This document shows, piece after piece, positions 29,921 through 38,437 of a stretch of DNA of 64,000 nucleotides; position 1 is the stretch's first letter; each line of letters starts with the position of its first letter. The notes beneath the pieces are model-generated. The model worked only from the letters and a program-made list of their open reading frames with translations, was not told where the DNA came from and searched no databases. The stretch spans positions 806,001 through 870,000 of the forward strand of contig NZ_CP026604.1 of assembly GCF_003063625.1 (NCBI RefSeq), in the 5' to 3' direction. Origin of the DNA: Saccharobesus litoralis (GTDB lineage: Bacteria > Pseudomonadota > Gammaproteobacteria > Enterobacterales > Alteromonadaceae). The position numbers were made by a program, and so were the translations under genes.

Positions 29921-31099
29921 ATGCCTGCCATTAACATGACAGATTTAGACCTCAATGGAAAACGAGTTCTAATCCGTTTAGATTTAAACGTACCATTGGA
30001 CGGTAAAAGTATTACCAGTACTGTACGCATTGATGCGTCGATACCCACCATTCAATATGCACTCGACCAAGGTGCGACTGTATTAATTATGTCGCATTTA
30101 GGACGCCCCTCAGAAGGCAGTTTTGACCCTACGTATTCACTCGCCCCCGTTGTTGAATATTTAAACGGCAAATTAAACAAGCCAGTTAAGTTAATAAACG
30201 ACTACTTGCAAGGTGTAGATAACAATCAAGAGCAAGTGACGGTATTAGAGAACGTAAGATTTAATATCGGTGAAACAGCCAACGACCCACAGTTATCGCA
30301 ACAGTTGGCCGCTTTATGCGATGTTTTTGTCAATGACGCGTTTGGCACCGTGCATCGCGCCCATGCTTCTACCCATGGTGTAGCACAATATGCGCCGATA
30401 GCAGCTGCGGGACCATTATTGATCAAGGAACTACAAGCGCTAAGCCAAATTATTGCTCAACCAGAAAGCCCGTTAGTGGCCATCGTTGGTGGCGCAAAAG
30501 TGTCGAGTAAATTAACCGTGCTGGACGCATTAGCCAATTTCGCTGATGTCATCATAGTGGGTGGCGGTATAGCTAATACATTCATTGCAGCTGAGGGCTA
30601 CAATGTCGGTAAGTCACTCTACGAACCTGCGCTTATAGACGAAGCAAAGCGTTTACAACAAAAAACCAAAGTTGTTTACGCAACTGATGTCGTGGTGACT
30701 AAACAGGCTTTTAATGAATGGCATGATCAATCGGATTGCCAAATCAAATCCATAAGTGACATTGCCACCGATGAGAGTATTGTCGATTGTGGTCCTGAAA
30801 CATCACACCACATTAGCCAATTACTCAGTCAAGCAAAAACGATTTTATGGAATGGTCCTATGGGGGTATTCGAATTCGACGCATTTGCTAAAGGAACCGA
30901 AGTGATGGCACAAGCTATTGCCAATAGCCAAGCTTACTCTGTTGCAGGTGGAGGAGACACATTAGCGGCTATTGATAAATGGCACCTAGCCGACCAAGTA
31001 TCCTATATTTCTACCGGTGGTGGAGCCTTTCTCAATTTTATTGAAGGTAAAAGTCTACCTGCATTGGATATACTAGAATCATGTGCAGAGCAGCGATAA
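29921..31099 (+). CDS. pgk: Phosphoglycerate kinase
   Basis: The 392-residue protein is full length for bacterial Pgk, which interconverts 1,3-bisphosphoglycerate + ADP and 3-phosphoglycerate + ATP. Signatures are RLDLNVPLDG (substrate binding), SHLGRPSEG, VLENVRFNIGE, VNDAFGTVHRAHAST, GGAKVSSKL, WNGPMGVFEFD and SVAGGGDTLAAID. In gammaproteobacteria the main pgk normally sits in an epd-pgk-fba cluster; here it follows two HAD phosphatases, so this may be a second, pathway-linked copy. Start: AAAGGAC lies eight bases before the ATG. Confidence 0.95.
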   Translation: MPAINMTDLDLNGKRVLIRLDLNVPLDGKSITSTVRIDASIPTIQYALDQGATVLIMSHLGRPSEGSFDPTYSLAPVVEYLNGKLNKPVKLINDYLQGVDNNQEQVTVLENVRFNIGETANDPQLSQQLAALCDVFVNDAFGTVHRAHASTHGVAQYAPIAAAGPLLIKELQALSQIIAQPESPLVAIVGGAKVSSKLTVLDALANFADVIIVGGGIANTFIAAEGYNVGKSLYEPALIDEAKRLQQKTKVVYATDVVVTKQAFNEWHDQSDCQIKSISDIATDESIVDCGPETSHHISQLLSQAKTILWNGPMGVFEFDAFAKGTEVMAQAIANSQAYSVAGGGDTLAAIDKWHLADQVSYISTGGGAFLNFIEGKSLPALDILESCAEQR

Positions 31100-31126
31100 G
31101 CTGGTTGTTATGTGCGATTTAGGCAA

Positions 31127-31152
31127 AAAAAGTGGGGGCGAAAGCCCCCCAA
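31127..31152 (-). terminator. Intrinsic terminator pointing leftward
   Basis: GGGGGC-GAAA-GCCCCC makes a six-bp GC stem. The A7 run lies on its left side (31124-31131 region), so the T-run follows the hairpin only on the reverse strand. It therefore ends a leftward transcript from the 31.1-31.9 kb interval rather than the rightward pgk message. Confidence 0.7.
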
Positions 31153-31238
31153 GACACAACACACAACACATTTGCCGCGCCAAGTTTAGACATATAACCT
31201 AGGTTATTTATCATCACTCTTAACGGCGGTGAGTTTCC

Positions 31239-31394
31239 ATGAGAAGAGATTGGCATCCTGCCGGGTCTAACAAGAAATCAGTATTAACGATTATCGATAC
31301 AAATTTAGATAATCAATATTTCCCACACAATGAACCGAATGCAGCACAAGACAAAGTCACTGAAATGCGAGTAAATAACCTCAACTCTGGATAA
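31239..31394 (+). CDS. Putative 51-residue peptide ending MRVNNLNSG
   Basis: The ATG at 31239 has GGTGAG eight bases upstream and opens a 51-codon frame to TAA at 31392. The peptide starts MRRDWHPAGSNKK, is hydrophilic and has no signal peptide or membrane segment. Its last residues MRVNNLNSG match the last residues MRLFNLNSG of the convergent 34-residue peptide at 31585-31689. The similarity extends to DNA (AACCTCAACTCTGG in both), so a repeat-derived coincidence remains possible. I recognise no family. Confidence 0.4.
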   Translation: MRRDWHPAGSNKKSVLTIIDTNLDNQYFPHNEPNAAQDKVTEMRVNNLNSG

Positions 31395-31402
31395 TAAATC
31401 CG

Positions 31403-31508
31403 TTTCTGGAGGCTATTTGAGCCAATTACCGCGTTAAGTTTACTTGCAATAGGCTAGCTATTGGCGCGTAAACTTGCCTTGTTCTTGGCCCAAATTTCTC
31501 TCCAGAAA
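31403..31508. repeat. 106-nt imperfect inverted repeat (long hairpin)
   Basis: The outer arms TTTCTGGAG (31403) and CTCCAGAAA (31500-31508) pair perfectly; further pairing runs through GAGCCAA/TTGGCCC, AAGTTTAC/GTAAACTT and CAATAG/CTATTG to a centre at GCTAGC (31453-31458). Arms are about 50 nt at roughly 70 percent complementarity. It lies between the two convergent small frames and would be transcribed by the leftward unit that ends at 31127. Confidence 0.65.
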
Positions 31509-31584
31509 TTAAAAAATTAATTTTGGGTATCAAAACTTGTTAACTAACTGAAATTAATGATAAAAAATAGTATCGTCGTAATTC

Positions 31585-31689
31585 TTAACCAGAGTTGAGG
31601 TTAAACAAGCGCATTTTCGCCTGACGAACCTTATGTTTAAACTTTAACGGGTTGGGCGTACTACGAGATACCGAGTTAATTTTTATCAT
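31585..31689 (-). CDS. Putative 34-residue peptide ending MRLFNLNSG
   Basis: The ATG at 31689 is preceded by AAGAGGT with six-base spacing, a strong ribosome binding site lying inside the end of the upstream 38-residue frame. The peptide is basic (MIKINSVSRSTPNPLKFKHK at the start) with no signal peptide, and ends MRLFNLNSG like the 51-residue peptide opposite. It overlaps the 38-residue frame by 14 bp. The two good ribosome binding sites and a downstream terminator argue for a real transcript; the product is unrecognised. Confidence 0.45.
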   Translation of the reverse strand: MIKINSVSRSTPNPLKFKHKVRQAKMRLFNLNSG

Positions 31690-31792
31690 GTACTACCTCT
31701 TGCTCTTGAATGTTACTAGAACACGCATCAGCGTGAGTCAGTGCACTCGCCACAAGTAAAACTAGGCTTAGTAGCAGATTGGTAAACTTCAT
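31676..31792 (-). CDS. Putative 38-residue secreted peptide
   Basis: The ATG at 31792 has GAGG with six-base spacing. The first ~23 residues (MKFTNLLLSLVLLVASALTH and ADA) form a convincing signal peptide, leaving a mature peptide of about 15 residues that starts with Cys and is acidic (CSSNIQEQEVVHDKN). The residue pattern before Cys is not a good lipobox. It heads the leftward small-peptide unit. Family unknown. Confidence 0.5.
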   Translation of the reverse strand: MKFTNLLLSLVLLVASALTHADACSSNIQEQEVVHDKN

Positions 31793-31800
31793 AATAACCT

Positions 31801-31830
31801 CGCGATAATTAACCCTGCATCCCGCGATAA
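31801..31830. promoter_or_regulatory. Direct repeats of CGCGATAA, 22-bp period
   Basis: CGCGATAA occurs at 31801-31808 and 31823-31830, just upstream of the 38-residue peptide start and 160 bp before the GH43 gene. The spacing of two helical turns suggests a tandem operator. Confidence 0.35.
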
Positions 31831-31986
31831 AAACAATCCGTCTTTCATTTGAATTAATTGTAATATAATATTAACCAAAAACAATATAAGATCACAAAAT
31901 ATTTATTATTTGTTAATTTTGTCTTCTGTAAACAGGCTTTTCTGAATTGCAGTAAGCACTTTATAAGCACACTAAAGGTACAAAAT

Positions 31987-33132
31987 ATGAAACTACTAAA
32001 AATATGGATAAGCATAGTCTGCCTAGGTTTAGTCGCCTGTCAGTCTTCACAGCACACCAATAACCACTCCCCTGCTGGCTTTTTTGAATATCAAAACCCA
32101 ATTACCGCGGGAATTGATCCAAATGGGTTACGTGATTGCCAAGTTTTCCGTGAAGGGGATTGGTGGTATATGACTGGCACTAGCTACCCTCATTGGAGTC
32201 GACAAGAAAATGATGGCGAGCTCAATAAAGGCGTAGCACTCTATAAATCAAAAGATCTAAATAACTGGCAATTTATTAAATATATTGTTGAACGCCCCAC
32301 TAAAAACAAATGGTATTACCGCCGATTTTGGGCACCAGAGATCCACAAAATTAACGGTAAATGGTACGCCCTGTTTAATGCCAGAAACGACGAATTAGGT
32401 TACGTAGGTCAATATTTAGGCTATGCAGTCGCTGATAATTTGGAAGGTCCATACAAGGTTGTCACTGAGGATAAGCCTTTACATGCTGGCAACGATTTAA
32501 CCTTCTTCAAAGATGATGATGGCAAAGTATGGGCATTTTGGAACCAAGGCAAAAAGCACGGCATTAGATTTGCGCAGATAGATCTAGCCACAGGCCAACT
32601 ATTAACCAAACCAACAAGTGCGATTTTACCGGGTAAAGTCGACTGGCAATATTTAGCTGACGGCTCAATTGCCAAAGAGCCAGGCTATGATGGACGCCCT
32701 ATAGATAAAGTGAAAACCTATCACGAATGGGACTCTATCGGTATTGAAGGCGCTTATGTCATCAAACGACAAGGCACCTATTATCTCTTTTATTCAAGCT
32801 GGACTCGCGGCTACGAAATTGGTTATGCCACAGCGAGTCAAATCACAGGTCCATGGACAAAAAGTGCAACCAACCCTTTTTACGGTGCACAACGTAAAGA
32901 CACAACACTAAAACGTGGTTTTACTTACAGTAATGATCCCAATAGTCCATTTACCGATGTCGGCCATAACGAAATATTCACAGGGCCTGATGGCAATTTA
33001 TGGTTGTCTGCCCATGGTATTGTTAAAGGCCAACAGCCTATGTTGGTTATCGATCCATTAAAGTTTGATGCTAAAGGAAATATAGTCCCCATGGTACCTA
33101 GCTATACCAAGCAGCGGATTGAACTGCCTTAA
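31987..33132 (+). CDS. GH43-like family glycoside hydrolase, lipoprotein
   Basis: The 381-residue lipoprotein (LVAC, Cys18) is a five-bladed propeller of GH43 type. Visible features are NPITAGIDPNGLRDCQVF at the first blade with candidate base Asp, WAPEIHKINGKWYALF (transition-state/pKa position, Glu here), GIEGAYVIKRQGTYYLFYS with the general-acid Glu, and HNEIFTGPDGN near the end. GH43 enzymes are inverting beta-xylosidases or arabinosidases; ulvan contains xylose-rhamnose units, so a beta-xylosidase role is plausible but unproven. It stands alone, with a terminator at 33205. Confidence 0.82.
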   Translation: MKLLKIWISIVCLGLVACQSSQHTNNHSPAGFFEYQNPITAGIDPNGLRDCQVFREGDWWYMTGTSYPHWSRQENDGELNKGVALYKSKDLNNWQFIKYIVERPTKNKWYYRRFWAPEIHKINGKWYALFNARNDELGYVGQYLGYAVADNLEGPYKVVTEDKPLHAGNDLTFFKDDDGKVWAFWNQGKKHGIRFAQIDLATGQLLTKPTSAILPGKVDWQYLADGSIAKEPGYDGRPIDKVKTYHEWDSIGIEGAYVIKRQGTYYLFYSSWTRGYEIGYATASQITGPWTKSATNPFYGAQRKDTTLKRGFTYSNDPNSPFTDVGHNEIFTGPDGNLWLSAHGIVKGQQPMLVIDPLKFDAKGNIVPMVPSYTKQRIELP

Positions 33133-33204
33133 TGGTAAGCTGAATGTTCTGCTGTTACGGATTTTAACAACAGCAAGGTTATGCAAGGCAGGACACTTTA
33201 TAAT

Positions 33205-33236
33205 GCCAAAGCCGTCATACGGCGGACGGCTTTGGC
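33205..33236. terminator. Bidirectional terminator
   Basis: GCCAAAGCCGTC (33205-33216) and GACGGCTTTGGC (33225-33236) form a perfect 12-bp stem between the convergent GH43 and membrane-protein genes. Confidence 0.75.
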
Positions 33237-33256
33237 TATCAGCTTCTTTATCTACA

Positions 33257-33730
33257 TTATTTTGCTGCATCAATTACTGTAGGCTTAGATGACAAATCAA
33301 GCCAAGCTAATTTCACTGCCACGATATGCACCACACCAAATATTGCACAGATCAATGAGCTCCATACAACAAATTCAATACCTAAATGCTGTACTTGATA
33401 AGAGTTCGGAAATAAAGCGACAATCAAACCGCCAAAACCTCGAATACAATAAACAGCAGTAATCGCAAGCATACAGAACTTCAGTAAAGGCAAGCGAGGG
33501 ATGAATTTGGCAGCAGAAAAAGCATAGAGCCCCCAAGTAGCAAGGACACCACTGATAAATAGGGTAATTAGCGTTGGGGTTATTTCCCCGCGCTCTGCCA
33601 TTTGTGCCATCTGCTCGCCGGCGCCGAGAAATCGGTACCAATCGGATCCACCAATAATGCAGGCAATGTGCAATAATGACGCGGCAATACTTAAGCAACC
33701 CGCTAAAATAAACCAATAATTACGTTGCAT
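33257..33730 (-). CDS. Small integral membrane protein, four predicted spans
   Basis: The 157-residue protein has four hydrophobic segments (about 7-27, 52-72, 83-105, 118-140) and an N-terminal LHIACIIGGSDWYRFLGAGE motif between the first two. AAAGGAATT precedes the ATG. It resembles a group of uncharacterised inner-membrane proteins in marine gammaproteobacteria with this GGxxWYRFxGAGE loop; no function can be given. It lies 54 bp downstream of the esterase gene in the same direction and may be co-transcribed. Confidence 0.7.
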   Translation of the reverse strand: MQRNYWFILAGCLSIAASLLHIACIIGGSDWYRFLGAGEQMAQMAERGEITPTLITLFISGVLATWGLYAFSAAKFIPRLPLLKFCMLAITAVYCIRGFGGLIVALFPNSYQVQHLGIEFVVWSSLICAIFGVVHIVAVKLAWLDLSSKPTVIDAAK

Positions 33731-33784
33731 AAACTCAATTCCTTTGTGCGTTTTTTATAGTGAAAACTAAATTGGCTATAAGGC

Positions 33785-34702
33785 TTAAAATTGTTTAATG
33801 AAATCCACAACTACCCCCGTCCATTTAGATAACGGTTTGTTATCCAGCGCTAAGCCAAAACCATGACCACCTGTTGGATAAATATGCATTGCGGATTTTA
33901 TTTTAAACTGTTGCAAGGCCTGAAAATACACCAAGCTATTTTGCCAAGGCACAAGCTTGTCATCTGCAGCATGAATTAAAATAGCAGGCGGTGAATTAGC
34001 ATCAATATTTAACTGGCTTGAATAAGCTTTACGCTGTGCTTCGTCACCATAGCCCTTACCCAATAAAGCTTTAGCTGAGCCTTGATGAGTAAAGTGGTCA
34101 TTAAAACTAATCACAGGGTATATCAAAACCGAAAAGTCTGGCCGAGCAGACAGTTCAGTTAACGAAGATTGATGCGCTACCTCTTGCGAATGATATTGAG
34201 TCGATAAGGTAGAGGCTAAATGACCACCTGCAGAAAAGCCCATCACGCCAATTTTATTAGCATGAACCTGCCAATTTTGCGCGTTTTTGCGCAATAAACG
34301 TAATGCTTGCTTAGCATCGGTTAGCGGGGTTAACTCTTGCCCTGTATTACTTTTTGATACCGGTAGTCGATACTTTAAAACCGCAGCCGCTATGCCATGA
34401 CTGTTTAGCATGTTAGCTATGTCAGTACCTTCCAAATCCCATGCTAAACCATAATAACCGCCACCTGGCATAATTAACACCATGTGCCCAGAAGCCCAAC
34501 GTTTACTGGGTAAAAACACCGTCATTTCAGGGATTTGAACCTGACTGACTTTAATGATGTTCTTGTGTTTTTTAACCTGCTCCTGCTCGCCATTGGCCTG
34601 ATAATAAGGTGGTTCACCTTGCCATAAAGGCAAAGTAAAGCGTTGTGCATTAGCGAGGTTAGCAATTAAACTCATAAGAATTAACAGAAGGTATTTTTTC
34701 AT
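33785..34702 (-). CDS. Alpha/beta-hydrolase esterase, secreted (acetylxylan-esterase-like)
   Basis: The 305-residue protein has a signal peptide (to NLANA), an oxyanion-hole motif MPGGGYYGL, the nucleophile elbow GFSAGGHLAS, an Asp in HAADDKLVPW and a His in TGGHGFGLA. This is the BD-FAE/acetyl-esterase group often linked to hemicellulose and algal glycan breakdown. It probably removes acyl groups from oligosaccharides. The true ATG is at 34702; a TTG 15 bases upstream is in frame but would spoil the signal peptide start. Confidence 0.85.
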   Translation of the reverse strand: MKKYLLLILMSLIANLANAQRFTLPLWQGEPPYYQANGEQEQVKKHKNIIKVSQVQIPEMTVFLPSKRWASGHMVLIMPGGGYYGLAWDLEGTDIANMLNSHGIAAAVLKYRLPVSKSNTGQELTPLTDAKQALRLLRKNAQNWQVHANKIGVMGFSAGGHLASTLSTQYHSQEVAHQSSLTELSARPDFSVLIYPVISFNDHFTHQGSAKALLGKGYGDEAQRKAYSSQLNIDANSPPAILIHAADDKLVPWQNSLVYFQALQQFKIKSAMHIYPTGGHGFGLALDNKPLSKWTGVVVDFIKQF

Positions 34703-34972
34703 TATTGTATTTATCAAACTCTATTGTGGTGTAGTGCGCAACATAAACCAGCCCTAATACTAAGATTCAAAATAGAACTAATCAACCGCACCACAACACT
34801 TATCATTTAAAAATTAAATTCATATTTGATTTACCGAATTTTACATAGTTAAGGTTACACAACAACTACCAAGCACACGCTCCCAACTGGACAAAATTAA
34901 ACCAATTAGTCAACTAGCCGATAACAAAATAAGCGTTGTAAGTGCACAATTATTAACTGTAAGGTGAACATC

Positions 34973-35287
34973 ATGAAGCCAATCTCAATTGAAGTCATTG
35001 CCGCACAACCTGGTTTTTTAACCGTGCACAACTTAGAAGAATATAGCGATATTGTGATTGGCGAGCCTGTTGTAGCATGGCGTATAGAAACTTACGAAAA
35101 GTCGAGCTGCTATTACGAAGTGCAATCTTGCTGCACGCCGCTGACCGTTAATGGTGACGTACCCACCAACTGCATTGGCGTACAAAACCCCAATTTAACC
35201 ATTACCGCCTTTGACCACTCCACATACGACTCACTAGAAGAACTGCAAGACACCAAATACCCACAGCCAATGACGTATGATGGTTAG
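34973..35287 (+). CDS. Hypothetical protein, 104 residues
   Basis: AAGGTG eight bases before the ATG at 34973 supports this start over a GTG nine bases earlier. The protein is acidic and soluble, with four Cys (SSCYYEVQSCCTPL and TNCIG) and no signal peptide. I do not recognise a family. It diverges from the esterase gene and is followed by a 298-bp gap containing a short run of GCCATAGCTATAGCCATAGCC and no gene. Confidence 0.6.
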   Translation: MKPISIEVIAAQPGFLTVHNLEEYSDIVIGEPVVAWRIETYEKSSCYYEVQSCCTPLTVNGDVPTNCIGVQNPNLTITAFDHSTYDSLEELQDTKYPQPMTYDG

Positions 35288-35585
35288 CTGTTTTACCTTG
35301 AAAATTAGCTACGCGAATCGCAGTTAATATTTGCTCAAATAAAAGCCTTTTAAAAGGCAATTATCTTATCGATGATTAGCCTAGAAGCCATAGCTATAGC
35401 CATAGCCAAGATAAATTTATTGGCGAGTTAATATTGTTTGGTAAGCAATTTAAATCTTGGCAGGAAGTGATCGAATATCTTGTTTAAACGAAAGTTCATT
35501 TGATGGAAAAAGCAGCTTAAAACTTGATTATTCAACCCACTTGATGCAGTCTGCCGCGCTTTAGTTCTTCATATTACAAGTAACC

Positions 35586-35780
35586 ATGTCAGGCACTATT
35601 CGTTCCAATATATCCATCGGCGCTGAAGTCGATATCGTATTAAAACAACATCAACGCAGTGGCCAATTAACCCGTGGTATCGTCGCTAAAATACTGACCA
35701 ATAGTCCTAATCATCCGCATGGTATTAAAGTCCGTTTAGAAAGCGGTGATGTGGGACGTGTAAAAGCAATCCTATCCTAA
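35586..35780 (+). CDS. ywbE: YwbE family protein (DUF2196)
   Basis: The 64-residue protein is nearly all one conserved block: RSNISIGAEVDIVLKQHQRS, GQLTRGIVAKILTNSPNHPH and GIKVRLESGDVGRV, collinear with Bacillus YwbE. The family is widespread and uncharacterised, with a small beta-rich KOW-like fold. It lies 26 bp upstream of a NUDIX gene and is probably co-transcribed. Confidence 0.9.
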   Translation: MSGTIRSNISIGAEVDIVLKQHQRSGQLTRGIVAKILTNSPNHPHGIKVRLESGDVGRVKAILS

Positions 35781-35806
35781 TACTTTTCAAGTACTGAGAA
35801 ACCATA

Positions 35807-36343
35807 ATGCGCCTATTAAGATTGACTACTCACCCTGATGTACCGAATGGATCGCAAAACATTTTGCACCGCTTAGCCACGCGAGCGATTGTCTTAAAAG
35901 GCGAAGAAATTTTATTGCTTTATACCGAGCGCTATCATGACTATAGCCTACCCGGTGGCGGAGTAGATGCTGGAGAATCACTAGAAAGCGCCATGATGCG
36001 CGAACTACAAGAAGAAACCGGCGCGCAGAATATTCGCAATATTAAACCATACGGTTTATATGAAGAATTTCGCCCTTGGTATAAAGATGGCTGCGATGTG
36101 ATGCATATGGAATCATATTGCTACACCTGTGAAATTGATGACGAATTAGCAAAACCGAACTTGGAACAATATGAGATAAACAATGGCATGGTAGCTAAAT
36201 GGATCAACATTCACCAAGCCATAAAACACAACGAGCAAACGATAAAGCACAGCGCGAAAAAAGGCCTGTCGATTGAACGAGAAACGTTTTTGCTCAAACA
36301 AATCGTCACTGAGTTGCTAGTTGCTGGTGCTGTTTCAAATTAA
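35807..36343 (+). CDS. NUDIX hydrolase
   Basis: The 178-residue protein carries the Nudix box GGGVDAGES-LESAMMRELQEETG at about residues 50-72 (G-x5-E-x7-REUxEExG), which binds Mg2+ and cleaves nucleoside diphosphates linked to another moiety. ATRAIVLKGEEILLLYTERY before it and a substrate-facing DVMHMESYCYTCEI strand after it are typical. The substrate is unknown. Confidence 0.88.
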   Translation: MRLLRLTTHPDVPNGSQNILHRLATRAIVLKGEEILLLYTERYHDYSLPGGGVDAGESLESAMMRELQEETGAQNIRNIKPYGLYEEFRPWYKDGCDVMHMESYCYTCEIDDELAKPNLEQYEINNGMVAKWINIHQAIKHNEQTIKHSAKKGLSIERETFLLKQIVTELLVAGAVSN

Positions 36344-36718
36344 TTTTGATTAGTTATTTTTTGTAGGTTCGACGTTCGCTTCAGGTGCCTACTCTTGATG
36401 CCTGCAAGCAGGTACTTAGGATTTGTCTGGAACAAAATCCTGCGCGTCGTATTTAAGGCTTTGACGAAGCAGCAGTTTCGATATCTACATGATTTGTGTT
36501 CATTAACAAATAGCGTGTTAATTAAGAAAGATTCGGTTTGCCGGCATAAAGCCGGCCCTACATAGGTGTGAATTGTCGAAATAAATTTCGACCAAAGGTT
36601 AAACTGATCATTTCTTTCTGGAAACAGCACTAACGTCAAAGCAACATTCGTAAGTTGTTTGAGAAGCGCTATAATATAATTCACACACACCAAGAATAAC
36701 AATTAACACGCTGCGTTT
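36344..36718. repeat. Gene-free stretch of dispersed repeats
   Basis: It includes GTCGAAATAAATTTCGAC near 36577-36594, and a CCTGCAAGCAGGTACTTAGG phrase followed by TTTGTCTGGAAC, both shared with other repeat-rich gaps. A reverse-strand 120-codon frame runs through these repeats and is not credible. The promoter of the following transporter gene should lie near 36650-36710, where AT-rich sequence includes TATAATAT (36670). Confidence 0.55.
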
Positions 36719-38155
36719 ATGTCTCAAGCCCAAAATAGTGAAACGCCCCACCTAGCGTTACCACAAAAATTTGTCCTTGGATTAGGCTTTTTAGCCATGT
36801 TTTTTTCAACCCAAGGTATAACAATACTGGCTGTGCCCTTTTACCAAATGACACTGGGTGTCGACCCATTTTTACTTGGCTTAGCCATGAAAGTGCCGGT
36901 CATTTTAGCTAGCTGCTTTGGTCCTGCTATTGGCCAAATGTCCGACCGCTGTCAAAGTCGTTTTGGTCGGCGTCGGCCATTTTTAATGGTATTTCCTTGG
37001 TTGGCCGGTATTGTTTTTGGTTCAATCTGGATGGTGCCGAGTGACTGGCAAACAAGCAATCAACTCATCTATTTTGCGTGTTTAACCATGCTTTATTACC
37101 TGCTAACCACCTGTTGGACAGTTCCCATGAAATGTTTGGCTTATGAAGCATCGCAAGATTTTCATGAGCGCACCAGCGTCATGGCCTTTGTCGCTTATTT
37201 TTTTAAGTTTGGCGCCTTGGTGTATCACTGGGTTTTCCCATTGGCCAAACTCAGTGTCTTTGGTGGTGTGTTAATAGGCGTACGTTGGGTAGGCTGGGGA
37301 ATTGCCCTAATTTGCATCGGCTTATTTGCCATGTTGCCCGCGCTATTGATTAAAGAACGGCATTATGAAAAAGAGAAATTCCGCCAAGAAATGCCATTGC
37401 TTGCCAGCCTTAAACAAGTGGCCAAGATAACTAACATGCAAATAATGATGGCATTAATTGTTTGCCAAATGACACTGGGCGTTTACGCCGCTAGCATGGA
37501 TTACTATGTACTGGTTTACTATATGCATAACGGTGACATAGGAACCGGCGCAACATGGAAAGGGGTTTTATCTACATCCTATGCGTTAGCAGGTATAGCT
37601 TCGGTTGCGGTTATTACGGTTTTATCACAAAAAATCGGTAAAAAAGCCACCCTGTACGTTATCTATGGGTTAACCGTACTCGGTGGTTTATGTAAATGGT
37701 TTATTTATCAACCCGGTCATGAATGGCTATTAGTGTTAGATGCCATTTTATGCTGTAGCATGTGGAGCGCCGTGGGCGTGTTAGCCTCGTCAATGATTGC
37801 CGACCTTATTGACGAAGACGAAGTCAAAAATAATATCAGACGTGAAGGTATATTCGCCTCTGTACAAAATTGGTTAATTCAAATATCTATCGCAACCGCA
37901 ATTATTCTATCTGGGCTCACCTTAAACTTAATTGGCTTTGACGCTCAAGCAGGAGCTAACCAAAGCGAATCAGCCTTAACTTGGATGCGTGTTATTTTAG
38001 TGGCTGGCACCTGTTTAGCGCCTATTTTAAGCGCGTTACTGTTGCGAAAATACGACTTAAACGAAGCGAAATATGCAACGATACGAGCCACTCTTGACCA
38101 GAAAAGTACGCTTGAAAAACAAAACTCGGCGCAAACTCAAACACAGTCAACCTAG
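36719..38155 (+). CDS. GPH-family sugar:cation symporter (MFS)
   Basis: The 478-residue protein has twelve hydrophobic segments and the MFS signature GQMSDRCQSRFGRRRPF between helices 2 and 3, with DLIDEDEVKNNIRREG in the second half, both diagnostic of the glycoside-pentoside-hexuronide:cation symporter group (MelB/XylP-like). It imports sugars, uronates or short oligosaccharides with H+ or Na+ across the inner membrane. No dedicated enzyme is adjacent, but uronates or xylosides released by the lyases and GH43 are sensible cargo. Confidence 0.88.
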   Translation: MSQAQNSETPHLALPQKFVLGLGFLAMFFSTQGITILAVPFYQMTLGVDPFLLGLAMKVPVILASCFGPAIGQMSDRCQSRFGRRRPFLMVFPWLAGIVFGSIWMVPSDWQTSNQLIYFACLTMLYYLLTTCWTVPMKCLAYEASQDFHERTSVMAFVAYFFKFGALVYHWVFPLAKLSVFGGVLIGVRWVGWGIALICIGLFAMLPALLIKERHYEKEKFRQEMPLLASLKQVAKITNMQIMMALIVCQMTLGVYAASMDYYVLVYYMHNGDIGTGATWKGVLSTSYALAGIASVAVITVLSQKIGKKATLYVIYGLTVLGGLCKWFIYQPGHEWLLVLDAILCCSMWSAVGVLASSMIADLIDEDEVKNNIRREGIFASVQNWLIQISIATAIILSGLTLNLIGFDAQAGANQSESALTWMRVILVAGTCLAPILSALLLRKYDLNEAKYATIRATLDQKSTLEKQNSAQTQTQST

Positions 38156-38189
38156 AAAACCGATAGGATAATTTTATACTCCAGCTAAC

Positions 38190-38370
38190 TCAAAAGTATT
38201 GAACGGTGGAATTTATAATCACTTGCTAAATTATAGGGTAGAGTTTACATCGACAAACCTTGTGTTAGCCGAAATAAATTCAGCACTACAATGGAACGGG
38301 TCTTTAATCTCGCACACTTTTCTACTTAGATTACTAATATAAACGAACTCAACAACATGTCAGAACTTTT
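38190..38370. repeat. Dispersed ~170-bp repeat, copy 1
   Basis: The sequence from TCAAAAGTATTGAACGGTGG to AACGAACTCAACAACATGTC closely matches 49722-49895 and, in part, 58080-58195. Shared phrases include ACAAACCTTGTGTTAG, GCCGAAATAAATTC and GCACACTTTTCTACTTAG. It has no coding capacity; it may be a decayed mobile element. Confidence 0.65.
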
Positions 38371-38437
38371 GTGTCTGAGTAATAGCCTAGGCTGTTGATT
38401 AAATTCAAGAATAACCAACATCCTTGGTTTGTAGACT

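Noticed and set aside
31119-31256. 45-codon reverse frame ending within the terminator
   Set aside because: It has no properly spaced ribosome binding site and its end is the terminator stem and T-run; the reading is probably accidental.
31403-31508. Long hairpin as an integron attC site
   Set aside because: The outer ends lack the RYYYAAC/GTTRRRY core pair expected of attC.
36340-36702. 120-codon reverse frame upstream of the GPH transporter
   Set aside because: It is built from dispersed palindromic repeats and overlaps the transporter promoter.
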